Origin: an uncultured Emergencia sp.
Lineage (GTDB): Bacteria > Bacillota > Clostridia > Peptostreptococcales > Anaerovoracaceae
NCBI GenBank assembly: GCA_902476665.1
Contig: CABSEO010000171.1
Coordinates: 1-5,408 of the forward strand
Length of the DNA stretch: 5,408 bases
Direction of reading: 5' to 3'
In this document: positions 1 through 4,842 of the stretch, piece after piece
How positions within the stretch are numbered: position 1 is the first letter of the stretch
How the letters are laid out: every line of letters starts with the position of its first letter
Notes under the pieces: model-generated
The model's database searches: none
Seen by the model: the letters and a program-made list of their open reading frames with translations, nothing else
Told to the model about the DNA's origin: nothing
Position numbers and translations under genes: made by a program

Positions 1-253
<253 letters not shown>

Positions 254-278
254 TCAATTGAAAAGGGAAAATTCAGTT

Positions 279-566
279 TCAGTCTTCCACAACAGCCAGA
301 ATGTCGCTCTGGCGCACGATGGTGCACTCTTCGCCGTCCACCTTGACCTCAGTGCCGGAGTACTTGCTGGTGAGGACCTTGTCGCCGACCTTGACGGTCA
401 TCTTGACTTCCTTACCGTCCACGACACCGCCGGGGCCCACCGCGATGACCTGTGCGACCTGCGGCTTCTCTTTTGCGCTGCCGGTCAGGATCAGGCCGCC
501 CTTGGTGGTCTCCTCAACTTCAACAGTCTTAATGACAACACGGTCTGCAAGAGGAATGATCTTCAT
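279..566 (-). CDS. groES: Co-chaperonin GroES (Hsp10)
   Basis: GroES is the heptameric lid that closes the GroEL chamber in the cytoplasm. The 95-residue length is normal for the family. The sequence shows the family start IIPLADRVVIK, the mobile-loop region ETTKGGLILTGSAKEKPQ (about residues 18-36) that contacts GroEL, the conserved VIAVGPGG turn (about 40-47) and the VGDKVLTSKYSGTEVKVDGE stretch near the C-terminus. The ATG at 566-564 has GGAGG at 576-580 nine bases upstream. It is the first gene of the operon, followed by groEL. A sigma-A-like promoter and a perfect CIRCE operator lie upstream, so HrcA repression with heat induction is expected. I see nothing unusual in the gene. Confidence 0.97.
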   Translation of the reverse strand: MKIIPLADRVVIKTVEVEETTKGGLILTGSAKEKPQVAQVIAVGPGGVVDGKEVKMTVKVGDKVLTSKYSGTEVKVDGEECTIVRQSDILAVVED

Positions 567-647
567 AATTCTTGCCCTCCAATTATATTGAATTTATTTG
601 AAACTTTGTTGCGTCCTGCGGGGGCTTCGTGTGTGCCCCGCAGTGGT

Positions 648-674
648 TTAGCACTCCTTTTCTCTGAGTGCTAA
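648..674. promoter_or_regulatory. CIRCE operator (HrcA-binding inverted repeat)
   Basis: Perfect 9-bp inverted repeat TTAGCACTC (648-656) and GAGTGCTAA (666-674) separated by exactly nine bases, which is the canonical CIRCE element. HrcA binds it and represses groESL until heat stress. It overlaps the expected transcription start of the minus-strand promoter, the usual position for CIRCE. Confidence 0.98.
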
Positions 675-678
675 GTGT

Positions 679-707
679 ATTGTACTCATCTTGCCCTGAA
701 AAATCAA
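679..707 (-). promoter_or_regulatory. Sigma-A-type promoter of groES-groEL
   Basis: Read on the minus strand there is TTGATT (-35, 702-707), a 17-bp spacer, and TACAAT (-10, 679-684). Both hexamers differ from consensus by one or two bases and the spacing is ideal. Transcription would start around 672, inside the CIRCE element, leaving a leader of about 105 bases before groES. The promoter is called from sequence only. Confidence 0.88.
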
Positions 708-785
708 GGGGTTTTGCGATTTTTCTTTGTTAAGATTTTGTGACTTCCCATTTTTTCATCGCGCCTGCGTTGTATTTAGTCAAAT

Positions 786-803
786 ATGTACGAATAATGT
801 ACG
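786..803. repeat. Short direct repeat ATGTACG x2, 11 bp apart
   Basis: ATGTACG occurs at 786-792 and 797-803, one helical turn apart, in the non-coding region upstream of the groESL promoter. Such phasing would suit a protein bound on one DNA face, but two 7-mers are weak evidence and no function is claimed. Confidence 0.35.
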
Positions 804-825
804 TTCCGTCGACCTCTTTTTTCCC

Positions 826-848
826 TTTAGCACTCCACTCATGCTAAA
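826..848. promoter_or_regulatory. CIRCE-like dyad with shortened spacer
   Basis: TTTAGCA (826-832) and TGCTAAA (842-848) form a perfect 7-bp inverted repeat with a 9-base centre. The left side extends to an exact CIRCE half-site, TTAGCACTC (827-835). The right half lacks the matching GAG and sits six bases closer than in CIRCE. It lies about 150 bp upstream of the true CIRCE and beside a terminator-like hairpin. It could be a decayed or auxiliary HrcA site, or just a hairpin; HrcA binding is not shown. Confidence 0.45.
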
Positions 849-851
849 AAT

Positions 852-916
852 AAAAGTCCCTGTAATATTCGCTCACGCCCCTTCAAGGTGCCAAACGAAA
901 TATCACAGGGACTTTT
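852..916. terminator. Long terminator-like hairpin, probably bidirectional
   Basis: Left arm 852-871 (AAAAGTCCCTGTAATATTCG) pairs with right arm 896-916, whose reverse complement reads AAAAGTCCCTGTGATATTT plus CG. The outer 12 bp are perfect, with a small bulge further in. The loop holds a second small hairpin around CCT-TCA-AGG (880-888). On the plus strand the stem ends in a T run (913-918). On the minus strand it is followed by TTTTATTTTT, so it could stop transcription both ways. On the minus strand it would end transcripts coming through the holin remnant, insulating groESL. It could instead be a dispersed intergenic repeat or a structured RNA. Confidence 0.7.
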
Positions 917-1052
917 TTCATCCGGTCACTTCATTTTGAATTTTCGACCTATCGGGTCCTCGATAAGCGCCAGATGAAACTATTTCAGGCGGTCAGAGAA
1001 AAACATTCAGTCAGGATATCCCTCGCCTTTTTTCCTCCCGCCTCAAATACAA
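917..1052. other. Non-coding stretch, no supported feature
   Basis: No ORF with plausible coding character is seen here on either strand. On the minus strand a GGGAGG sequence follows the holin stop, where an endolysin start would normally come in a phage lysis cassette, but the only reading after it is a few codons long. A short dyad, TATCG-N6-CGATA, lies near 951-966. The endolysin gene appears to be absent. Confidence 0.5.
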
Positions 1053-1250
1053 TTACTTTCCGTTCTGCTTGCGCAGTCGGTCATACTCGGCGTCTGCCGC
1101 AATGGCCTCCTTGGTGAAGGAATTGTTCTTCCACCATGCGATCAGTGCCGCAATGCTCGTGATGCCGGCAGTCACCAACTGTTCGACGGTAGCGCTCTCA
1201 ATGGGCAGCGGGCTTTTGCCCATGGCGCTCAGCAGCTGATTGGTCAGACC
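1053..1250 (-). pseudogene. Phage holin (SPP1-type), 5'-truncated remnant
   Basis: Holins make pores in the cytoplasmic membrane for phage lysis. The 65 readable residues contain LTNQLLSAMGKSPLPI, then a hydrophobic segment around LVTAGITSIAALIAWW (about residues 25-40), then KNNSFTKEAIAAD and a charged C-terminal tail. The WWKNNSFT-EAI-AD pattern is the hallmark I know from SPP1-family holins. The first transmembrane segment and the normal start are missing: directly upstream in frame is TAA (1253-1251). An internal ATG at 1223 has no convincing ribosome binding site. No endolysin follows. I read it as a dead lysis-cassette relic between groESL and the mobile module. Family call fairly firm, non-function inferred. 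Confidence 0.75.
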
Positions 1251-1331
1251 TTACGTCAATGCGGTTTGTTGAGTAGACATTTCTGCACTCAAATTTGTTC
1301 GGAGAAGTTGCTCGACGGTGGCGTATAAAGC
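1251..1331 (-). pseudogene. Possible C-terminal tail of a lost phage ORF
   Basis: In the same frame as the holin remnant, 26 codons lie between two stops (TGA at 1334-1332 and TAA at 1253-1251), encoding ALYATVEQLLRTNLSAEM then STQQTALT. It has no upstream start in the array region. The hexapeptide ATVEQL recurs in the holin remnant, with almost only synonymous codon differences. It could be the end of a neighbouring phage gene truncated by the junction at the array, or chance. The 13-bp direct repeat at 1266-1278 lies inside it. I do not recognise the protein. Confidence 0.25.
1266..1278. repeat. 13-bp direct repeat, left copy (candidate att core)
   Basis: TTGTTGAGTAGAC is found here and again, identically and in the same orientation, at 1663-1675. 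The two copies bracket the dyad array. Downstream of a large serine recombinase, a short repeated core suggests attachment-site sequence, but both copies are on the same side of the recombinase, so this is not a simple attL/attR pair. Confidence 0.5.
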
Positions 1332-1664
1332 TCACTTATTGCCATATGTCGCTACATACCCACTTTTCCGGGCATAAAAAAGAAGCCGCCGATTATTGAC
1401 TAATCGACGACCTCAAAGTACATCAGAGCGTAAAATATTCACTTTTTTCCTTATAAGTGATTAAGCTCACTTATTTCAGTTTGTAATGATTTTCAGTGAT
1501 TATAATCACTTATTTTTACCAAATGATAGCATCACCCAAAACTCCGGGTGGCGTAAAAAGCTCACTTTTTCTAAGTGAACAAAATCACTTATTTCCAATA
1601 GCCATAAGTGAGCTTAATCACTTATTTTTTACGTTCATAGGTGCAAAAGTGATTTTATTCACTT
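1317..1664. repeat. Array of eight 18-bp sites with a TCACTT right half (dyad array)
   Basis: Five inverted repeats AAGTGA-N6-TCACTT have centres near 1463.5, 1502.5 (left half CAGTGA), 1581.5, 1614.5 and 1655.5. Three further sites keep N6-TCACTT but have GGCGTA or AGCGTA on the left: 1320-1337, 1427-1444 and 1550-1567. The dyads at 1453-1474 and 1604-1625 are exact reverse complements of each other over 22 bp. The segments 1317-1337 and 1547-1567 are direct repeats with one mismatch in 21. Always six central bases with varying sequence points to a dimeric DNA-binding protein rather than a CRISPR. The stretch is AT-rich and non-coding. Candidates: replication origin for the RepA-like ATPase, recombinase accessory sites at the element end, a partition site, or an operator array. 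Structure is certain, function open. Confidence 0.85.
1375..1411 (-). terminator. Rho-independent terminator, minus strand, within the array
   Basis: On the minus strand, GTCGTCGATTA (1411-1401), loop GTCAA, and TAATCGGCGGC (1395-1385) form an 11-bp stem with two G-T wobbles, followed by TTCTTTTTT. It would end transcription coming from the recombinase operon after most of the dyad array has been transcribed. This separates the mobile module from the holin remnant and groESL. Confidence 0.85.
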
Positions 1665-1675
1665 GTTGAGTAGAC
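1663..1675. repeat. 13-bp direct repeat, right copy
   Basis: Second perfect copy of TTGTTGAGTAGAC, 397 bp from the first. Its first two bases overlap the last array dyad (1647-1664). It is the array-proximal end of the mobile module, a plausible place for a recombination junction. Confidence 0.5.
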
Positions 1676-1783
1676 TTGTCTGTATAGCTCCTGCCCACCC
1701 GGTCACCTTCCACCTTGCTGCCTTGCAAGCATCCTGGATCCTTACCCGGTTGGCTGCCTTTTGCCGACTTCGCCACACACCCC
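1676..1783. other. Non-coding segment after the last small ORF, with a repeated 11-mer
   Basis: No gene is supported. TTCGCCACACA occurs at 1769-1779 and again at 1847-1857 in the tail of the upstream ORF, 78 bp apart. A palindrome TCCGCAGCGGA lies at 1830-1840. A minus-strand frame across 1618-1887 is open but has a poor TTG start and low-complexity content. This looks like element-terminal or intergenic repeat sequence, not protein coding. Confidence 0.4.
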
Positions 1784-2260
1784 TCACAGCGTCCCACTGT
1801 CGCGTTTAATTGGCGAGGCCGAGGAACTTTCCGCAGCGGACAATCTTTCGCCACACAGGGGCTTTGTGAGGCTTGGATTTTCGTCAAGAGCTTTCCCGTT
1901 TTCGACCAAAAACGGAGTGCCTAAATCGAAACTCACAAGTTGCTGTCTGGGGATGCTTTTCCCCTCCAGACGATATGTATTGTTCCGGTTCCACCGCATG
2001 TCCCGGTAGATCATCCGCACCAATGCCACGCACTTGATCTCGCAGCTGTTGCTCACAGTCGGCTTCGGTGTCTTATGAGCTCCTGCATCTTCAGCCGTAC
2101 AGTTCTGCACAGCTACCTGTTTTGATTTCCGATTGTACAAAAAACGATAGTGGGTTGGCCAGCCTAATGCTTCCAATGTGCTGCGGAAGATTGTGATCCT
2201 TCCATCTTCGACATTAAAAGTCAGACCCAGCATCCGCTGGTTCCATATTCTTTCGTTCAC
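1784..2260 (-). CDS. Small protein resembling the recombinase C-terminal domain (third domain copy)
   Basis: A protein of 158 residues without a catalytic domain. Residues about 18-118 follow the same pattern as the C-terminal domain of the serine recombinase and as the preceding ORF: GRITIFRSTLEAL matches the FNTAC region, Y-F-NR-SKQVAVQNC the following strand, then IYRDMRWNRNNTYRLEG and LVSFDL match the M-W-x-YR-x-G-xx-FDL ending. The GYxVVR lead-in is missing, and so is the AGTFG tail. The GTG start at 2260-2258 is chosen because AAGGAGG lies eight bases upstream. The last 40 residues, after FLV, are serine-rich and match nothing; coding may effectively end near 1905. Last gene of the unit, 56 bp after the preceding frame. 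Possible role: DNA-binding or directionality partner of the recombinase (inference). It may equally be a decayed remnant. Confidence 0.6.
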   Translation of the reverse strand: MNERIWNQRMLGLTFNVEDGRITIFRSTLEALGWPTHYRFLYNRKSKQVAVQNCTAEDAGAHKTPKPTVSNSCEIKCVALVRMIYRDMRWNRNNTYRLEGKSIPRQQLVSFDLGTPFLVENGKALDENPSLTKPLCGERLSAAESSSASPIKRDSGTL

Positions 2261-2268
2261 TTCTCTCC

Positions 2269-2275
2269 CCTCCTT
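2269..2275 (-). promoter_or_regulatory. Strong Shine-Dalgarno deciding a GTG start
   Basis: AAGGAGG on the minus strand, eight bases before GTG at 2260. It is the best ribosome binding site in the module, and supports real translation of the last small ORF despite its rare start codon. Confidence 0.8.
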
Positions 2276-2316
2276 AAAAATGGGCGCACTTCTCCCTTGG
2301 TGTCCGAGTGATCTTT

Positions 2317-2532
2317 TTAATCTTTCCCGGTGTCGGGGACGGGCTTTCCTGTCAGGATTCCCATTGATACATAACCATCTATCTGCTTGATTTCGTTTTC
2401 TTTCAAATGTTCTTCTACAGGTACGCCAAAAGTACCTGCAATATCATCCGGGTAAAATCCCTTTCTGCTATCCGCAGGCTTCGTTTCCTGTAGCATTCTG
2501 GGTTGCTCCTTTTTTCCGTTTCTGGCTTTCAT
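2317..2532 (-). pseudogene. Out-of-frame C-terminal part of the second recombinase-like ORF
   Basis: This 71-codon frame overlaps the end of the preceding ORF. It contains GFYPDDIAGTFGVPVEEHL, which matches FPPEWAGTFGQPI in the recombinase tail (residues 541-552). The distance from the FDL motif to this block is about the same in both proteins if the frames are joined. The natural joining point is the A6 run at 2515-2510: with five A residues the upstream frame would read straight on, giving a protein of about 229 residues. Alternatively it is translated separately: an ATG at 2532-2530 has GGAG seven bases upstream, so reinitiation is possible. A broken gene, or one with a sequencing or assembly error, seems more likely than a separate gene. 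Part of the frame is open further upstream, but that is only overlap. Confidence 0.6.
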
Positions 2533-3007
2533 GGAAGATCTCCGGCACAAGCAGATCAAAAACGTACAGAGTTTCACCCTCAAAGGAAATTCTGTATCCA
2601 AGCATCTTATACCGGCATTCGGTATCCCAGCCCATTTCCTTATACACCAGTTCTGAAAAAGGCTTGCAGGTCATCTTCCGGCTTTTACGTTTATCTGGCT
2701 TGGCGATGCACCAGCGCAGAGCGTCCTTGTCGTTTTCATCACAGCCGCATACAACAATACGCTTCAAATCACTGTTGAACATGACGTGTACATAAACCAC
2801 ATCTTCCAGCCCGGTGATGCAGGCCGTGTTAAATGTGATGCTGTCCTTGCGGATCACGATCGCGGGGTCACGGAGATGTGCAAACAGCTCCTTCCGCACG
2901 ACCTGGTATCCATCATAGGAAAATGTATTTTCTAATTCTTCCGCTCTTGCGTCTCTATCATTTTCTGCCTGCTCTTCCGGAGGCACAATAATTGTATCTT
3001 CATTCAT
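2468..3007 (-). CDS. Recombinase C-terminal-domain-like protein, catalytic domain absent, probably frameshifted
   Basis: A protein of 179 residues with no serine recombinase catalytic domain. After a charged acidic leader (1-30), residues about 33-157 align with recombinase residues 390-515: GYQVVRKELFAHLRDPA matches GYEVVRAQYFSTLRNPA, then FNTAC (59-63), EDVVYV, FNS, a final ALRW, and M-GW-x-YKMLGYR ending in LYVFDL. The ATG at 3007-3005 overlaps the recombinase end by eight bases (ATGAATGA), so translation is probably coupled. The last 13 residues after KRKK differ from the family; the expected tail is in the next frame (2317-2532). The function of this domain is unknown to me. A place beside the recombinase suggests a binding partner, a directionality factor, or the remnant of a second tandem recombinase. 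Confidence 0.75.
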   Translation of the reverse strand: MNEDTIIVPPEEQAENDRDARAEELENTFSYDGYQVVRKELFAHLRDPAIVIRKDSITFNTACITGLEDVVYVHVMFNSDLKRIVVCGCDENDKDALRWCIAKPDKRKSRKMTCKPFSELVYKEMGWDTECRYKMLGYRISFEGETLYVFDLLVPEIFHESQKRKKGATQNATGNEACG

Positions 3008-4832
3008 CCGTATCTGTCCATCCTTCCATTATCTTTTCCGCTTCATGGAGCAGTGCATTCAAACCATCTGCGGTAAATGTATTCATTTCTTCTATTTCTG
3101 TGGCTGGCCGGAGTACATCCCAGTTTCCAGAGTAATGCTCCTGCTGCAAAATACCGACTTGTGCAATACTCGTAATCGGCTGTCCAAAAGTTCCTGCCCA
3201 TTCTGGTGGGAAAATGTAGATTGTCTGCTTGACTGTCTTGCCTTCCGATTCTTCTTCCTTCGGTGGCAGAACAATCTCCTCAATTTTTACCATCTCCGGT
3301 TCATCCAGTTCAAAAAGCATCAGCTTATTATCTCTCTGCTCCACAAACTGACCCCGGAAACGGTATTTCAATCCTTCTTCCCATTCCATGATGTCAAAAA
3401 GGGTCTTTGCCAAACCACGGCATCCAAGTGTACTGGCACACCACCGACCTTCCTTCAGCTTTCCCCAGTGAATCGCATTCGGATTGCTCTTTTCACACGG
3501 CCGGATTGCAACACAGCGATCAACCGAGTTCAGAAGCAGTTCCACATACTCCACATCTTCAAATTTTTTCAGGCAGGCAGTATTGAAACGCAACTTGCCA
3601 TTTGAAATCGTCATGGCCGGATTCCGCAACGTTGAGAAATACTGCGCCCGTACTACTTCATAGCCAGAAAGATCCAGGAGATTCATAACCTCTGTGGTAT
3701 CGGCCGGCTTCTCTTGCATCACACTTTCAGATGCCTCTCGATATTCCTCCGCTGAAAAGCCAGTCCAGTCCTTGTCGAAAGGAACATATCCTCGTAGGAT
3801 TCCATCATTCACGACACTCAAAACTGGCAAAGGACGATTTTTCTTTGCATAACTTCTGGATGCCCGCAGATGATTTGCTGCATTATAGACTTCTCTGGAC
3901 ACGATTGCCTCGTGATGATCCCTTTGCCGGTATTGCGTCCGATCATTATTATTTTTCTTTGATTTATGTGTTAGAAAATTTGGCGTGAAAGTCTTTCTCG
4001 CCAGCACATCTCCACAATGGCGTTCATTGGCAATGACACCTGCAAGAGTGCCTGGGTTCCACTCTGTGTTCCCCAATTTTGTCTTCCGACCATATTCTGT
4101 CAAAAGCTCTGCAATCTCAGTAAATGAAAATCCATTCAGGTACAGATAGTAAACGACCTTTACCGTCTGAGCCTCCGCTGGATTCACTACAAGATTGCCG
4201 TCCTCATCCTGATCATATCCAAGCAGAGCAGGCGTCAGGAACAGTCCGCGGCTGAACCGGCGGTCAATGGACCAGTTCATAATGATTGACTTGGAATGAG
4301 ATTCTTCTTCGGCAACTGATGCCAAAATCGTCAGGATCATACGACCGTTACTGTCAAGCGTATAAATATTATCCGCTTCAAATTTCACACCTACAGGTGG
4401 ATCAAGATCTTTCAGTGTTTCAATGACAGAAAGGCAATCCACAATGTTTCGGGCAAAACGGGCGATGGACTTCGTAAGGACTAGGTCTATCTTTCCTGCT
4501 TTGCAATCTTCAATCAACTGCTGCATTCCCTTACGATGCTCCAGCGATGTTCCACTGATGCCTTCATCATCGTAAATTCCAACGAACTCCCATCCCGGCT
4601 GTGCCTTTATGTACTCTGTATAATAATTTTTCTGAAGTTCATAAGAAGAAGTCTGCTCATCATTATCAGTAGAAACACGGACATAAGCGGCGACACGCCG
4701 AATAGAGGTGCTTTCTCCAAGCCCCTCCACTGCTTTTGCCGGGATAACCTCTAATTCAGAGGTATCCACACCTTTGTATCTGTCTCTTATCCTTTGCTTG
4801 CGGTCTACCGCTTCTGCTTCACTTCTTATCAT
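3000..4832 (-). CDS. Large serine recombinase (site-specific integrase/excisionase of a mobile element)
   Basis: Cuts and rejoins DNA at attachment sites through a phosphoserine link, driving integration and excision. Length 610 residues. The resolvase catalytic domain spans about 45-185: RRVAAYVRVSTD gives catalytic Ser54 with Arg52, and SIARFARN gives Arg125 and Arg128. The Recombinase DNA-binding domain follows (about 194-325), with GYDQDEDGNLVVNPAEA and IANERHCGDVLARKTF. The Cys-rich zinc ribbon usual in large serine recombinases is absent: no Cys lies between 274 and 419. In its place are NDGILRGYVPFDKDWTGF (342-359) and a C-terminal domain (390-515, with FNTAC at 416-420), then a tail with AGTFG (546-550). 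ATG at 4832-4830 has GAGAGGAAG just upstream, right after the ATPase stop. It overlaps the next ORF by 8 bp. All catalytic residues are present, so it may be active. Confidence 0.95.
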   Translation of the reverse strand: MIRSEAEAVDRKQRIRDRYKGVDTSELEVIPAKAVEGLGESTSIRRVAAYVRVSTDNDEQTSSYELQKNYYTEYIKAQPGWEFVGIYDDEGISGTSLEHRKGMQQLIEDCKAGKIDLVLTKSIARFARNIVDCLSVIETLKDLDPPVGVKFEADNIYTLDSNGRMILTILASVAEEESHSKSIIMNWSIDRRFSRGLFLTPALLGYDQDEDGNLVVNPAEAQTVKVVYYLYLNGFSFTEIAELLTEYGRKTKLGNTEWNPGTLAGVIANERHCGDVLARKTFTPNFLTHKSKKNNNDRTQYRQRDHHEAIVSREVYNAANHLRASRSYAKKNRPLPVLSVVNDGILRGYVPFDKDWTGFSAEEYREASESVMQEKPADTTEVMNLLDLSGYEVVRAQYFSTLRNPAMTISNGKLRFNTACLKKFEDVEYVELLLNSVDRCVAIRPCEKSNPNAIHWGKLKEGRWCASTLGCRGLAKTLFDIMEWEEGLKYRFRGQFVEQRDNKLMLFELDEPEMVKIEEIVLPPKEEESEGKTVKQTIYIFPPEWAGTFGQPITSIAQVGILQQEHYSGNWDVLRPATEIEEMNTFTADGLNALLHEAEKIMEGWTDTDE

Positions 4833-4842
4833 GTACTTCCTC

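Noticed and set aside
727..939. 70-codon plus-strand ORF upstream of groESL
   Set aside because: It reads through the hairpin and the CIRCE-like dyad, lacks a convincing ribosome binding site and resembles no protein I know.
1279..1662. MITE or insertion sequence bounded by the 13-bp direct repeat
   Set aside because: No terminal inverted repeats are seen just inside the 13-bp copies, there is no transposase, and 13 bp is unusual for a target duplication.
1427..1664. CRISPR array
   Set aside because: Repeats are only 18-22 bp, partly inverted, with variable centres and irregular spacing of 23-41 bp, and no cas genes are near.
1618..1887. 89-codon minus-strand frame with several Cys (SPCVAKDC, GRCEGC)
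   Set aside because: It needs a TTG start with a poor ribosome binding site, overlaps the better supported ORF in another frame, takes its Cys motifs from a DNA repeat, and ends inside the dyad array.
2505..2520. Programmed -1 frameshift at the A6 run
   Set aside because: The required change is +1 (or -2), so a classical -1 slippery heptamer cannot join the two frames.
3045..3605. 186-codon plus-strand ORF
   Set aside because: It is antisense to the recombinase C-terminal domain; its Phe/Leu-rich composition is typical of a shadow frame.
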